Shown in pieces: positions 53,334-62,833 of a stretch of 64,000 nucleotides of DNA; the stretch's first letter is position 1; each line of letters opens with the position of its first letter. Position numbers and translations under genes: made by a program. The notes beneath the pieces are model-generated. The model saw only the letters and a list, made by a program, of their open reading frames with translations, searched no databases and was not told the DNA's origin. This DNA is from Naasia aerilata (GTDB lineage Bacteria > Actinomycetota > Actinomycetes > Actinomycetales > Microbacteriaceae). The stretch lies in the NCBI RefSeq assembly GCF_030296595.1, contig NZ_AP027731.1, positions 682,001 to 746,000 on the forward strand, in the 5' to 3' direction.

Positions 53334-54506
53334 ATGGCGGCTGGGCCGGACTTCGATGCCATCGGGATCGAGCGCCTGCGGGAGATCGGCGGCCTCAAGT
53401 GGTCGGCCTTCCCCGGCACCATCGGCGCGTTCGTCGCGGAGATGGACTTCGGCGTCGCCCCGGCGATCGCCGATGCTCTGCACCGCACGGTGGACGACGG
53501 GCTGCTCGGGTACCTGCCCGAGTCGCTCGCGCGGGACCTCGGCCAGGCGACGGCGGACTGGCAGCGGGACAGCTATGGCTGGGATGTCTCCGCCGACCGC
53601 GTCCACCTGCTTCCCGACGTGGTCGCGGGGCTCACGGCCGCCATCCAGCACTTCTCGCCCCCGGACTCGCCCGTCATCCTGCCGACGCCCGCCTACATGC
53701 CGTTCCTGCGCGTGCCGGAGACGCTCGGCCGCCGGACCATCGAGGTCCCCCTGATCGAGGAGGACGGGCGCTACCGGCTGGACCTCGACGGCATCGAGGC
53801 GGCCTTCGCGGCGGGCGGCGGCCTGCTCATCCTCTGCAACCCCTACAACCCGGTCGGCCGGGTCTTCACCCGCGAAGAGCTCACCGCGCTGTCCGCGGTC
53901 GTGCACCGGAACGGCGGCCGGGTGTTCTCCGACGAGATCCACTCGCCCATCGTCTACCCGGGAGCGGTCCACGTTCCGTACGCCTCTGTGACGCCGGAGG
54001 CGGCGTCACACACCGCGACCGCGACATCCGCCTCCAAGGCGTGGAACCTGCCGGGGCTGAAGTGCGCTCAGCTGATCCTGACCGCCGACGCCGACCAGGA
54101 GGTCTGGGAGCGGGTCGGGTTCTGGTTCGAGCACGGCGCGAGCAACCTCGGCGTCGTCGCGAACACGGCCGCCTACCGCGAGGGCCGGGAGTGGCTGCAG
54201 GCGGTCACGGAGTACGACGACGCCAACCGGCACGCCCTGGCCGAGCTCCTCGGCGACGCGCTGCCCGGCATCCGGTACACGCCGCCCGAGGGCACCTACA
54301 TCGCGTGGCTCGATGCTCGCGGCCTCGGGCTGGGCGCCTCGCCCGCCGACTTCTTCCGCGAGGAGGCGGGCGTCACGATGACGGACGGGATCGCCTGCGG
54401 TGCGCCGGGCGCCGGATTCCTCCGCCTCGTCTTCGCGACGCCGCGGCCCATCCTCGAGCAGGCGGTCACCCGGATGGCCGCCGCGGTCGGCCGGCGGACG
54501 GCGTAG
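53334..54506 (+). CDS. MalY/PatB-type PLP-dependent aminotransferase/C-S lyase
   Basis: A 390-residue class I/II PLP enzyme of the MalY/PatB branch. The early FVAEMDFGVAPAI and the LCNPYNPVGRVFTREEL loop are typical. The PLP lysine is in SASKAWNLPGLK, and the last part ends with RLVFATPRPILE. It cleaves cystathionine or cysteine conjugates, or transaminates. GGAAGAGG precedes the ATG. It is divergent from the efflux pump and convergent with a hypothetical gene. Confidence 0.88.
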   Translation: MAAGPDFDAIGIERLREIGGLKWSAFPGTIGAFVAEMDFGVAPAIADALHRTVDDGLLGYLPESLARDLGQATADWQRDSYGWDVSADRVHLLPDVVAGLTAAIQHFSPPDSPVILPTPAYMPFLRVPETLGRRTIEVPLIEEDGRYRLDLDGIEAAFAAGGGLLILCNPYNPVGRVFTREELTALSAVVHRNGGRVFSDEIHSPIVYPGAVHVPYASVTPEAASHTATATSASKAWNLPGLKCAQLILTADADQEVWERVGFWFEHGASNLGVVANTAAYREGREWLQAVTEYDDANRHALAELLGDALPGIRYTPPEGTYIAWLDARGLGLGASPADFFREEAGVTMTDGIACGAPGAGFLRLVFATPRPILEQAVTRMAAAVGRRTA

Positions 54507-54511
54507 CCGAG

Positions 54512-54757
54512 CTACTCGTGGCCGCGGCGCGGGCCGACGAGCAGAGCACGCGCCTCGCGCAGCGAACGCACGCGAGTCGGCGACAGGGGCCGCTCGAGCT
54601 CGAGCACCTCATAGGCGGAGCCGACCTTCTGCACGAAGCCGAGGACGGACGCCGCGTCAGCGCGGTCGAGGGTGGAGTTGACGAGACGCCACTGCCCCAG
54701 GTCGAGGAGCTGCGCATCCACCTCGGAGAGGTTCTCCGGATATGCCGGCTTCAGCAT
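54512..54757 (-). CDS. Hypothetical protein, 81 residues
   Basis: A soluble, mostly helical, charged protein: begins MLKPAYPENLSEVDAQLLDL and ends VGPRRGHE. GGAAGGGG lies 7 bases before the ATG. No family is recognised. It is convergent with the aminotransferase gene and downstream of the aldose epimerase gene. Confidence 0.5.
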   Translation of the reverse strand: MLKPAYPENLSEVDAQLLDLGQWRLVNSTLDRADAASVLGFVQKVGSAYEVLELERPLSPTRVRSLREARALLVGPRRGHE

Positions 54758-54868
54758 GTTGTGCCCCTTCCGCCGACGACGCTGCTGCGCTCCCGACTCT
54801 AGGAGGGGCCTCCGACACGGCTGCCGGGATTGACAACCGGGGGTCGTCGTGCCCTCGCTCGGGGGCGT

Positions 54869-55795
54869 CTATGCCCCGGCGGGCAGATACCGCACACCCC
54901 AGCGGGCGACCCACTGATCGCCGGGCTCGAGCCAGCGCAGGGACTCCCCGTGGCGAGCGCGTTGGCCGGGGCCGTCATCGGTTCCATGGCGACCGCGAAC
55001 TCGGTGCCGGTGAGCCCCGGAAAGGAGGGCTGGGTGAAGACCTGCACGTAGGCGAAGTCCTCGTCGCCCCACAGCTCCGTCGCATCGCCGGTCGGCGCGG
55101 TGAGGCGCGAACGGTAGGCGCCGTCCACGAGCTCGAGGTCCGTGAAGGCGGAGTTGAGCGCCGCCTCGCGCACGGGCTTGCCTGCCCGGAGATCCACCTG
55201 CGTGCCCTCCACGGGCGCGCGACCGGTCGGGATGAAGGCCTCGTCGAGCGGGTAGTAGGTGCGTCCAGACACCGTCACCGTGAGGTCCTCGGAGGGGGTG
55301 TCGCCGACCCGGAAGTACGGGTGCGCGCCGATCGCCGTCGGCGCCCGGTCCTCCCCGCATTGACGATGCCGTGCGTCACCTGGATGCCGTCCTCGGTCAG
55401 CTCGTAGCGCACGGATGTCTCCAGGAGGAAGGGATACCCGTGCTGTGGGAACACCGTCGCCGCGAGGGTGACCGCACTCTCCCCCGGTCGGTCACCCGGT
55501 AGCCGGTGTTGCGCAGGAGACCGTGGGTCGCGTTGCCGCTCGAGGGCTCCGTGATGTCGAGCCGCTGCTCGGCGCCGTTCAGCATCCAGCGGCCCTGCCG
55601 CACCCGATTCGGCCACGGGACGAGGACGATGCCCGCGCCATACGGAGGCGTGAGGTGGTCCGGGTACTCGTGCACGAGCGCGATGCCGCCCACCGTGAGT
55701 GCACGCAACGAGGCAGCCAGCTCGGTCACGGTGGCGGTCACGAAGCCCCGCGCACCGTCGAGGGTCAGGCGGAACTGTTCTCCTGTCGGCAGCAT
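54869..55795 (-). CDS. Aldose 1-epimerase family protein (three frame breaks)
   Basis: About 309 residues of a galactose-mutarotase fold. VPWPNRVRQGRW and GNATHGLLRNTGYRV hold the arginine and first His; AIGAHPYFRVGD holds the second His, and the late MEPMTAPANALATG with GESLRWLEPGDQW ends the chain. It interconverts alpha and beta anomers of galactose or a related sugar. Three one-base gaps in C/G runs (55481-55485, 55353-55356, 54946-54949) break it. It has a TAGGGT -10 box 6 bases before its ATG. It is divergent from galT-galK and should feed galactokinase. Confidence 0.82.
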
Positions 55796-55801
55796 GAGTC
55801 G

Positions 55802-55807
55802 ACCCTA
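55802..55807 (-). promoter_or_regulatory. TAGGGT -10 box of the aldose epimerase gene
   Basis: TAGGGT on the minus strand, 6 bases before the ATG at 55795; leaderless pattern. Confidence 0.45.
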
Positions 55808-55846
55808 GCCACGGGGGCGCCACGGAGGGAGTCCCGCCCCCGCCAG

Positions 55847-55852
55847 TAGGGT
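55847..55852 (+). promoter_or_regulatory. TAGGGT -10 box of galT
   Basis: TAGGGT on the plus strand, 9 bases before the ATG at 55862; very short leader. The two gal-region -10 boxes diverge from each other across 40 bases. Confidence 0.4.
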
Positions 55853-55861
55853 GGGCATGCC

Positions 55862-56973
55862 ATGGACCTCACGTCGGGAATCGTGGCGAGGCCGAGCCGC
55901 CTCGCCGACGGTCGGGAACTGATCTACTACGACGACGCGGACACGACGCTCCCTTCCGAGCGGAGCGTCGACGCGCGCACTCTCGACCCTCGCCCGCCCA
56001 CCGCGACGATGCGGCAGGACGTGCTGACCGGCGAGTGGATCTCGATCGCCGCCGCACGGCAGAACCGCGCGTTCCTTCCGCCCGCCGAGCTCGACCCGCT
56101 CGCCCCGCAGTCGCCGACCAACCCGTCCGAGGTCCCCGCGAACTACGACGTCGCCGTCTTCGAGAACCGGTCCCCCTCGTTCGGACCGGAGCTGACCGGC
56201 GAGAACGCCCCGCGCGGCCTCGATGATCTGGCGGAGATCGGCTTCGGCCGCACCCGCACGTCGGTCGGCCGCACCGAGGTGGTGTGCTTCAGCCCCGAGC
56301 ACCTCGGCTCCTTCGCCGGGCTGAGCGCCTCCCGGGCCCGCACCGTGATCGAGGCGTGGGCGCATCGGACGGCCGAGCTGTCCGCGCTTCCGGGCATCGA
56401 GCAGGTGTTCCCCTTCGAGAACCGGGGCGAGGCGATCGGCGTGACGCTGCACCATCCGCACGGCCAGATCTACGCCTACCCCTACATCCCACCGCGCACC
56501 CAGACGCTGCTGCGCTCCTGGACCGGGTCGGGCCCGACCTGTTCGCGCGCATCCTCGACACCGAGCGCGACTCCGAGCGGATGCTCCTCTCCGGCGAGCA
56601 CTGGACCGCGTTCGTGCCCTTCGCGGCGCGCTGGCCGCTCGAGGTCCACCTCCTGCCGCACCGGCACGTCCCCGACTTCGCCGAGACGTCCGTGGATGAG
56701 CGCGACGAGCTGGCGGGCCTCTACCTGCGCCTCCTGCGGGGCATCGACGCCCTCTACCCGACCCCCACGCCCTACATCGCCGCCTGGCACCAGGCCCCCG
56801 TGCACAGCCACCGGGACCAGGTGCGCCTCATGCTGCAGATCACCTCCCCGCGCCGTGCCGCGGACAAGCTCAAGTACCTGGCCGGATCCGAGGCCGCCAT
56901 GGGGGCCTGGATCGGCGACGTGCCGCCCGAGCGGGCGGCCGAGTTCCTCCGAGAAGGGATCTCCCGCGCATGA
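55862..56973 (+). CDS. galT: Galactose-1-phosphate uridylyltransferase (frame break near 56515)
   Basis: About 370 residues. It exchanges UDP between UDP-glucose and galactose-1-phosphate (Leloir pathway). The active-site motif HHPHGQIYAYPYIPPR is intact at about residue 200, and the second part holds FVPFAARWPLEVHLLPHRHV with its His residues. The frame breaks at LLRS; adding a C near 56515 gives LLRLLDRVGPDLFARIL. The stop overlaps the galK start (ATGA). The gene lies directly between galactose epimerase and galactokinase. Confidence 0.9.
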
Positions 56974-58130
56974 GCGACCTCCGCACCGAGACGTCCGAGG
57001 CGTTCAGCGCTGTCTTCGGCGGCCCCGCGACCGCGCTCTGGTCGGCGCCCGGACGCGTGAACCTCATCGGGGAGCACACCGACTACAACGAGGGGTACGT
57101 GCTCCCGTTCGCGATCGACCGGCGCACGTTCGCCGCGATCCGCCCGCGGACCGACGGCATGGCGCGGGTCGCCTCCTCCTTCGCGGACGAGGCGGTGCAG
57201 CTCCCGCTCGCCGAGCTCGCCCCCGAGGCGCTCGGCGGCTGGTCCGCCTACCCGCTCGGCGTTGCCTGGGCGCTGCGCGAGGCGACCTCCGGTCGCGCGC
57301 AGGAGGCCGGCTTCGACCTCTTCGTGCACTCCGACGTCCCGATCGGGGCGGGCCTGTCGTCCTCGGCCGCCATCGAGAGCGCGGTCGCCATGGCGCTCGA
57401 CGACCTCTGGGACGCCGGGCTCGACCGCCGGAGTCTCGCGCGGGTCGGCCAGCTGGCGGAGAACAAGGCGGTCGGGGCACCCACCGGGATCATGGATCAG
57501 TCCGCGTCCCTGCTCGGCGAGGCCGACGCCGCGGTGTTCCTCGACTGCCGGACCCTCAACGCCGAGGTCATCCCTCTGGGCTTCGATGCCGCCGGACTGG
57601 TCCTGCTCGTGATGGACACGGGCGTCTCGCACTCCCATGCGACGGGCGGCTACGCGGCACGGCGCGCCTCCTGCGAGGCCGGCGCCCGCGCCCTCGGTGT
57701 GGAGGCGCTGCGCGACGTGTCCGTCGGCGACCTCTCCCGCGCACGGGACCTCCTCGACGACGAGACGTTCCGCCGCGTGCGGCACGTCGTCACCGAGGAC
57801 CAGCGCGTGCTCGACACCGTGCGCACGCTGCACGAGCGCGGACCGCTCGCGATCGGCGACCTGCTCGACGCCTCGCACCGGTCGATGCGCGACGACTTCG
57901 AGATCTCGGTGCCCGAGCTCGACCTCGCCGTCGAGACCGCGCTCTCGGCAGGCGCGCTGGGCGCCCGCATGACGGGCGGCGGCTTCGGCGGCGCGGCGAT
58001 CGCGCTGGTGCCCGTCGACCTGGTCTCCCAGGTGGAGTTCGCGGTCGACGGTGCCTTTCTCGAGCACGGCTACACCGCGCCCACCACGTTCCCCGTCCGG
58101 GCCTCCGCCGGAGCGCGCCGGGAGGGCTAG
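56970..58130 (+). CDS. galK: Galactokinase
   Basis: A 386-residue GHMP kinase that phosphorylates galactose at C1. The signature APGRVNLIGEHTDYNEG at about residue 27, the ATP loop IGAGLSSSAAIESA and the C-terminal MTGGGFGGAAIALV are all clear. The ATG overlaps the galT stop by 4 bases, so translation is coupled. It is followed by a stem-loop. The reading frame is intact. Confidence 0.96.
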   Translation: MSDLRTETSEAFSAVFGGPATALWSAPGRVNLIGEHTDYNEGYVLPFAIDRRTFAAIRPRTDGMARVASSFADEAVQLPLAELAPEALGGWSAYPLGVAWALREATSGRAQEAGFDLFVHSDVPIGAGLSSSAAIESAVAMALDDLWDAGLDRRSLARVGQLAENKAVGAPTGIMDQSASLLGEADAAVFLDCRTLNAEVIPLGFDAAGLVLLVMDTGVSHSHATGGYAARRASCEAGARALGVEALRDVSVGDLSRARDLLDDETFRRVRHVVTEDQRVLDTVRTLHERGPLAIGDLLDASHRSMRDDFEISVPELDLAVETALSAGALGARMTGGGFGGAAIALVPVDLVSQVEFAVDGAFLEHGYTAPTTFPVRASAGARREG

Positions 58131-58134
58131 CAGC

Positions 58135-58151
58135 CCCGCGGAAACCGCGGG
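58135..58151 (+). terminator. Hairpin after galK
   Basis: CCCGCGG-AAA-CCGCGGG is a perfect 7-bp stem just behind the galK stop, without a T-tract; likely end of the galTK message. Confidence 0.5.
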
Positions 58152-58233
58152 TGTACCCGCCTCTCCGCCCCCTGCACGACACCCGCGCGATGACGGTTTC
58201 CCCCGCGGTCGGCGCAACGGCCGCGGAGCGCCC

Positions 58234-58239
58234 TAGGCT
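58234..58239 (+). promoter_or_regulatory. TAGGCT -10 box of pxpA
   Basis: TAGGCT 6 bases before the GTG at 58246; leaderless pattern. Confidence 0.45.
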
Positions 58240-58245
58240 GACGCC

Positions 58246-58979
58246 GTGCCCGCGGTCGACCTCAACTGCGATCTCGGGGAGGGATTCGACGACGCGTCGC
58301 TCCTCCCCCTCGTCACGAGCGCCAACGTCGCGTGCGGGGCGCATGCCGGCGACGCCGCCACCATGGTCGAGACCTGCCGGGCGGCCGTCGCCGCGGGCGT
58401 GACCATCGGCGCTCACCCGTCCTACCCCGACCGCGCGAACTTCGGGCGAGTCCACGTCGAACTCGACCCCGCAGCCCTTCGCGCGACGCTGATCGAGCAG
58501 GTCGCGGCGCTGCGCCGAGCTGCGGACGTCGCCGGGGCGGAGGTGCGGTACCTCAAGCCCCATGGAGCCCTCTACAACCGGATCGCCCAGGATGCCGCGG
58601 AGGCCGCCGTCGTCGCGGCCGTCGCCGCGGAGCTCGGCCTTCCGCTCCTCGGCCCGTCGGGCAGCGCAATCGCCGCAGCCGCACTGGCACACGGCGTGCC
58701 CTTCTTCGCGGAGGCCTTCGCCGACCGCGCCTACCTCTCCGACGGCGCGCTCGCCCCCGCGGAACGCCCGGTGCCGTCGTGACGGACCCGGCGGCGGCCG
58801 GAGAGCGCGCCGTCGCCCTCGCATTGCGCGGGGAGGTGCCGGCCCTCGACGGAACGCCGGTCCGCCTCGCCGTCGACTCCGTCTGCGTGCACGGCGACAC
58901 CCCGGGCGCAGCCGACGTGGCCGCTGCGGTCCGCGCGGCGCTCGAGGCGGCGGGAGTGAGGACGGGCGCCTTCCGGTGA
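58246..58979 (+). CDS. pxpA: 5-oxoprolinase subunit A, LamB/YcsF family (frame break at 58744-58748)
   Basis: About 244 residues. DLNCDLGEGF at the start, VACGAHAGDAATM, IGAHPSYPDRANFGR and RYLKPHGALYNRI are the family hallmarks. With PxpB and PxpC it hydrolyses 5-oxoproline to glutamate with ATP. The break is after DGALAP; adding one C to CCCCC at 58744-58748 gives RGTPGAVVTDP and the usual end VCVHGDTPGA. The pxpB start overlaps its stop by 4 bases. Confidence 0.88.
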
Positions 58980-59589
58980 GGATCCTGCCGTTCGGGGACG
59001 CCGCGCTGCTCGCCGAGTTCGACTCCCTCGCCGAGGTGCGCGCGACCGCGGGAGCGCTGAGGGCGACCGCCCCGCCCGGGGTGATCGACATCGTCCCGGC
59101 AGCGCGGACGGTGCTCGTCCGGGTGCGCCCCCCGAGCTGAGCCTGATCGCGCTCGAGCACTGGCTGCGGCAGTCCGCGTCAGCCGAGCACGAGCCGGTGC
59201 ACCCGGCGGCGGCCGTCCGCATCCCGGTCTCCTATGACGGCCCGGACCTGGGAGAGACCGCCCAGCTTCTGGGCCTGTCGATCGCTGAGCTGATCCGCCG
59301 GCACACGGCTGCCGAGTGGGAGTGCGCCTTCGTCGGGTTCGCGCCCGGGTTCGCCTACCTGGTGTCGGACGACCTCGACCTCGCCGTGCCCCGGCTCGCG
59401 ACCTCCCGCGAGCGCGTGCCCGCGGGGTCCGTCGGCCTGGCCGGCGCGTTCAGCGGCGTCTACCCGCGCGAATCGCCGGGCGGGTGGCGGATCGTCGGCA
59501 GCACGGCTGTGCCCCTGTGGGACGAGACGCGCAGTCCGCCTGCCCTCCTGCCGCCCGGGACCCGGGTGCGGTTCGAGGAGGCCCGATGA
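58976..59589 (+). CDS. pxpB: 5-oxoprolinase subunit B, KipI family (frame break at 59128-59133)
   Basis: About 204 residues. It begins MRILPFGDAALLAEF; the second part holds IPVSYDGPDLGETAQLLGLS, CAFVGFAPGFAYL and the end GWRIVGSTAVPLWDE, as in KipI/allophanate hydrolase subunit 1. The break after RVRPP is mended by one C in a run of six, giving ELSLIALEHWL. Part of pxpABC, with overlaps on both sides (GTGA with pxpA, ATGA with pxpC). Confidence 0.88.
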
Positions 59590-60460
59590 GCTCGTGCCTG
59601 CGCGTCCTGGAGCCGGGTCCGCTGATGCTCGTGCAGGACGCCGGTCGACCGGGCCTCGCCTCTCTCGGCGTGGGCGCCGCCGGCGCCTTCGACCGCGGGG
59701 CGCACCGCCTCGGCAACCGCCTCGTCGGCAACCCGGCCGACGCCGCGGGCCTCGAGATCCTCCTCGGCGGCGCGGTGCTGGAGGCGCTCGCCGACACCTG
59801 GATCGCGCTGACCGGAGCCTGGGGAGCCGTGGCAGCCGACGGCCGGCGGGTCGAGCCGCACACCGCCACCCTCCTCCGGGCAGGGTCTCGGCTCGAGATC
59901 GGACCTGCCGAGCGAGGGGTGCGGTACTACCTGGCGGTGCGGGGCGGCATCGACGTGCCCCCGTGCTGGGCTCGCGCTCCCGGGACGCGCTGGCAGCACT
60001 GGGTCCGCCGCCGGCCCGCGCAGGCGACGAGCTCGACCTCGGCGCCCGACCGCTCGCTCCGGTGCCGGCGGCCGACCTCGTGCCGGTGGACCCGCCCGCC
60101 GACGGGCCGGTGCGACTCGACCTGGCTCCCGGGCCGCGGCAGGACTGGTTCCCCGAAGAGACCATAGCGGTGCTGCTCGGCACCGCGTGGAGCGTGTCGC
60201 CGCGCTCGGACCGCACCGGCATCCGCCTGGAGGGGCCGCCGCTCGAGCGGAGCGTGACGGGCGAGCTGGCCAGCGAGGGCATGCTGCCCGGCGCCATCCA
60301 GGTCTCGCCGGACGGGTCGCCGACCGTGCTCGGCGTCGACGCTCCGGTCACGGGCGGGTACCCGGTGATCGCGGTCGTCGCCGAGCGGTCGCTCGACCTG
60401 CTCGCGCAGCTCCGGCCCGGTCAGCCCGTGCTGTTCTCGCCGCGGGGGCTCCGCACTTAG
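59586..60460 (+). CDS. pxpC: 5-oxoprolinase subunit C, KipA family (frame break at 59958-59962)
   Basis: About 291 residues. [36 protein letters not shown] in two parts is the KipA/biotin-dependent carboxylase-like hallmark; [17 protein letters not shown] follows. After the break it continues [14 protein letters not shown] and then [17 protein letters not shown] and [11 protein letters not shown]. One C in a run of five at 59958-59962 must be added. Its end overlaps the convergent folD end by 4 bases. Confidence 0.88.
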
Positions 60461-61338
60461 CGCGCGGCGCGCTCCGCGGCCTCCACGACGTTGGCGACGA
60501 GCATCGCGCGCGTCATCGGACCCACGCCGCCCGGGTTCGGCGAGAGGAAGCCCGCGACCTCCTCGACGCCCGGCGCGATGTCGCCCGAGAGCTTCGCCTT
60601 GCCCGTCTCCGGGTCGACCACGCGCGTCACGCCCACGTCGAGCACCGCGGCGCCCGGCTTGATCCAGTCGGGCTGCACGAGGTGCGGCATCCCGACGGCG
60701 GCGACGACGACATCCGCGCGGCGGACCTCCTCGCGCAGGTCCAGGGTCCGGGAGTGCGCCAGCGTCACGGTCGCGTCGATGCCCTTGCGCGTGAGCAGCA
60801 GCCCGAGCGGACGGCCGACCGTGAGCCCGCGGCCGATCACGACGGCGTGCTTGCCGGGCAGGTCGACGCCGTGCCGGCGGAGCATCTCCACGATGCCGTT
60901 CGGCGTGCACGGCAGCGGCGAGTTCAGCTCACCCTGCACCCCGAGGACCAGGCGCCCGAGGTTCATCGGGTGCAGGCCGTCGGCATCCTTAGCCGGGTCG
61001 ATCAGCTCGAGAGCGGCGTTCGCGTCCATCCCCTCGGGAAGGGGCAGTTGCACGATGTAGCCGGTCACGGCGGGATCGGCGTTGAGGCGCTCGATCGCCT
61101 CATGCACCTGCTCCTCTGTGGCGTCGCCCGGCAGGTCGACTCGGATCGACTCGACGCCGACCTCGCGGCAGTCGCGGTGCTTGCCCGCCACGTAGGCGTG
61201 CGACGCCGGGTCGTCGCCCACCAGGAGCGTGCCGAGCCCGGGGCGGATGCCGCGGGCAGCGAGTGCCTCGACGCGCGCCTTGAGCTCGCCCTTGATGGCG
61301 GTCGCAGTCGCGGTGCCGTCGAGCCGGACGGCGGTCAT
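60457..61338 (-). CDS. folD: Methylenetetrahydrofolate dehydrogenase/cyclohydrolase
   Basis: A 293-residue bifunctional enzyme that converts methylene-THF to formyl-THF. The active-site Lys is in [23 protein letters not shown] and [14 protein letters not shown] are hallmarks, the NADP loop is [14 protein letters not shown], and [15 protein letters not shown] ends the fold. The ATG overlaps the glyA stop by 4 bases. With glyA it forms an operon for one-carbon units behind a ZTP riboswitch. The frame is intact. Confidence 0.95.
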   Translation of the reverse strand: MTAVRLDGTATATAIKGELKARVEALAARGIRPGLGTLLVGDDPASHAYVAGKHRDCREVGVESIRVDLPGDATEEQVHEAIERLNADPAVTGYIVQLPLPEGMDANAALELIDPAKDADGLHPMNLGRLVLGVQGELNSPLPCTPNGIVEMLRRHGVDLPGKHAVVIGRGLTVGRPLGLLLTRKGIDATVTLAHSRTLDLREEVRRADVVVAAVGMPHLVQPDWIKPGAAVLDVGVTRVVDPETGKAKLSGDIAPGVEEVAGFLSPNPGGVGPMTRAMLVANVVEAAERAAR

Positions 61339-62659
61339 CGGCCGACCACCGAGGTCGCGAACTCCTCGTGCGGGAGCGGCTGCCCGCTCGCGCCGAGGCC
61401 GGCGTAGAGGGGATAGCGGCCGGCGAGCTCCCGGACGCGTCCGCCGAGGGTGCCGAGGCCGGCGCCGGGGAGGAGGGCGCCGACGATGATGTCCGCGACC
61501 TCCTCGAACTCGGCGTCGCCGAATCCGCGCGTCGCGAGGGCGGGCGTGCCGATCCGGACGCCCGAGGTCGTCATCGGCGGACGCGGGTCGAACGGCACGG
61601 CATTGCGGTTGACGGTGATGCCGACCTCGTGGAGCACGTCCTCCGCCTGCCGACCGTCGATCTGCGCCTTCCGGAGGTCCACGAGCACGAGGTGCACATC
61701 CGTGCCGCCGGTGAGGACGCCGATGCCGGCGCCCTGCGCGTCAGCGGCGCCCAGCCGCTCAGCGAGGATCCGTGCCCCGCGGAGCGTGCGCTCCTGGCGG
61801 TCCCGGAACTCCTCCTCCGCCGCGAGCTTGAATGCGGTCGCCTTGGCGGCGATGACGTGCATGAGCGGGCCGCCCTGCTGTCCCGGGAAGACGGCGGAGT
61901 TCAGCTTCTTCGCGAGCTCCTCCTCGTTGCTGAGGATGAAGCCGGAACGCGGGCCGCCGATGGTCTTGTGCACCGTGGACGAGACGACGTGGGCGTGCGG
62001 CACCGGCGAGGGTGCAGGCCGGCGGCCACCAGCCCCGCGAAGTGGGCCATGTCCACCCAGAGGCGTGCGCCCACCTCGTCCGCGATGGCGCGGAATGCGG
62101 CGAAGTCGAGCTGTCGCGGGTACGCCGACCATCCCGCGATGATGACGGCCGGGCGGTGCTCGAGCGCCTTCTGGCGGACGACGTCCATGTCGATCAGGAA
62201 GGTGTCGGGGTCGACGCCGTACGCGACGGCGTTGTACAGCCGGCCCGAGAAGTTGAGCTTCATGCCGTGCGTGAGGTGCCCGCCGTGCGCGAGCTCGAGC
62301 CCGAGGATCGTGTCGCCCGGCGAGGCGATCGCGTGCAGGACCGCCGCATTCGCGCTCGCGCCCGAGTGCGGCTGGACGTTCGCGAAGTCCGCGCCGAACA
62401 GCGACTTCGCCCGGGAGATCGCGAGCTCCTCGGCGATGTCCACGAACTCGCAGCCGCCGTAGTACCGGCGTCCGGGGTAGCCCTCGGCGTACTTGTTGGT
62501 GAGGACGGACCCCTGCGCCTCGAGCACGGCGCGGGGCACGAAGTTCTCGCTCGCGATCATCTCGAGCGTGGACTGCTGGCGGTCGAGCTCGCGGGCGAGC
62601 ACGTCGGCGATCTCCGGATCGACGATGGAGAGCGGCGAGAGGAAGGTGGAATCGGGCAT
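61335..62659 (-). CDS. glyA: Serine hydroxymethyltransferase (frame break near 62010-62012)
   Basis: About 441 residues. It converts serine and THF to glycine and methylene-[41 protein letters not shown] and the PLP lysine in [13 protein letters not shown] are all clear; [17 protein letters not shown] precedes the break. Adding one C to a CCC run (G at 62010-62012 on plus) gives [17 protein letters not shown] lies 6 bases before ATG 62659. A ZTP riboswitch is directly upstream. Confidence 0.93.
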
Positions 62660-62683
62660 GGGGCTCCTCGGCTGACGGTGTCT

Positions 62684-62782
62684 GGAGTCGTGGCCCAGGC
62701 GTACGGCCTCGTCCGTGTCAGTCGTTCCCCGGTGGTGGCCCACCCTGGGGAGCCGAAGCTCCCTCACGCCAGTCGCGACGGG
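62684..62782 (-). ncRNA. ZTP (pfl motif) riboswitch upstream of glyA-folD
   Basis: Reading the minus strand, the core elements occur in order: GCGACTGGCG (near 62776), a GGAGC-TTCG-GCTCC hairpin, CCACCGGGGAACGA (near 62735) and CCGTACGCCTGGGC (near 62706). These match the conserved blocks of the ZTP/pfl aptamer, which senses ZMP/ZTP when 10-formyl-THF is low and turns on one-carbon genes such as glyA and folD. The 3' end of the core lies some 35 bases before the glyA start, so control may be of translation or of an early terminator. Confidence 0.88.
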
Positions 62783-62786
62783 GGAC

Positions 62787-62792
62787 AGCCTA
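62787..62792 (-). promoter_or_regulatory. TAGGCT -10 box of the glyA-folD operon
   Basis: TAGGCT on the minus strand, with the likely transcript start about 7 bases downstream, just where the riboswitch aptamer begins. Confidence 0.5.
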
Positions 62793-62833
62793 CCAATGCG
62801 GCCGCGGTTTGCGGAGGCAGGCTGCCTCGCCGG

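Noticed and set aside
1449..62012. Programmed ribosomal frameshifting at the broken genes
   Set aside because: The breaks occur in unrelated genes, without shared slippery sites or pseudoknots, and always need one added base. Base-calling error explains all of them more simply.
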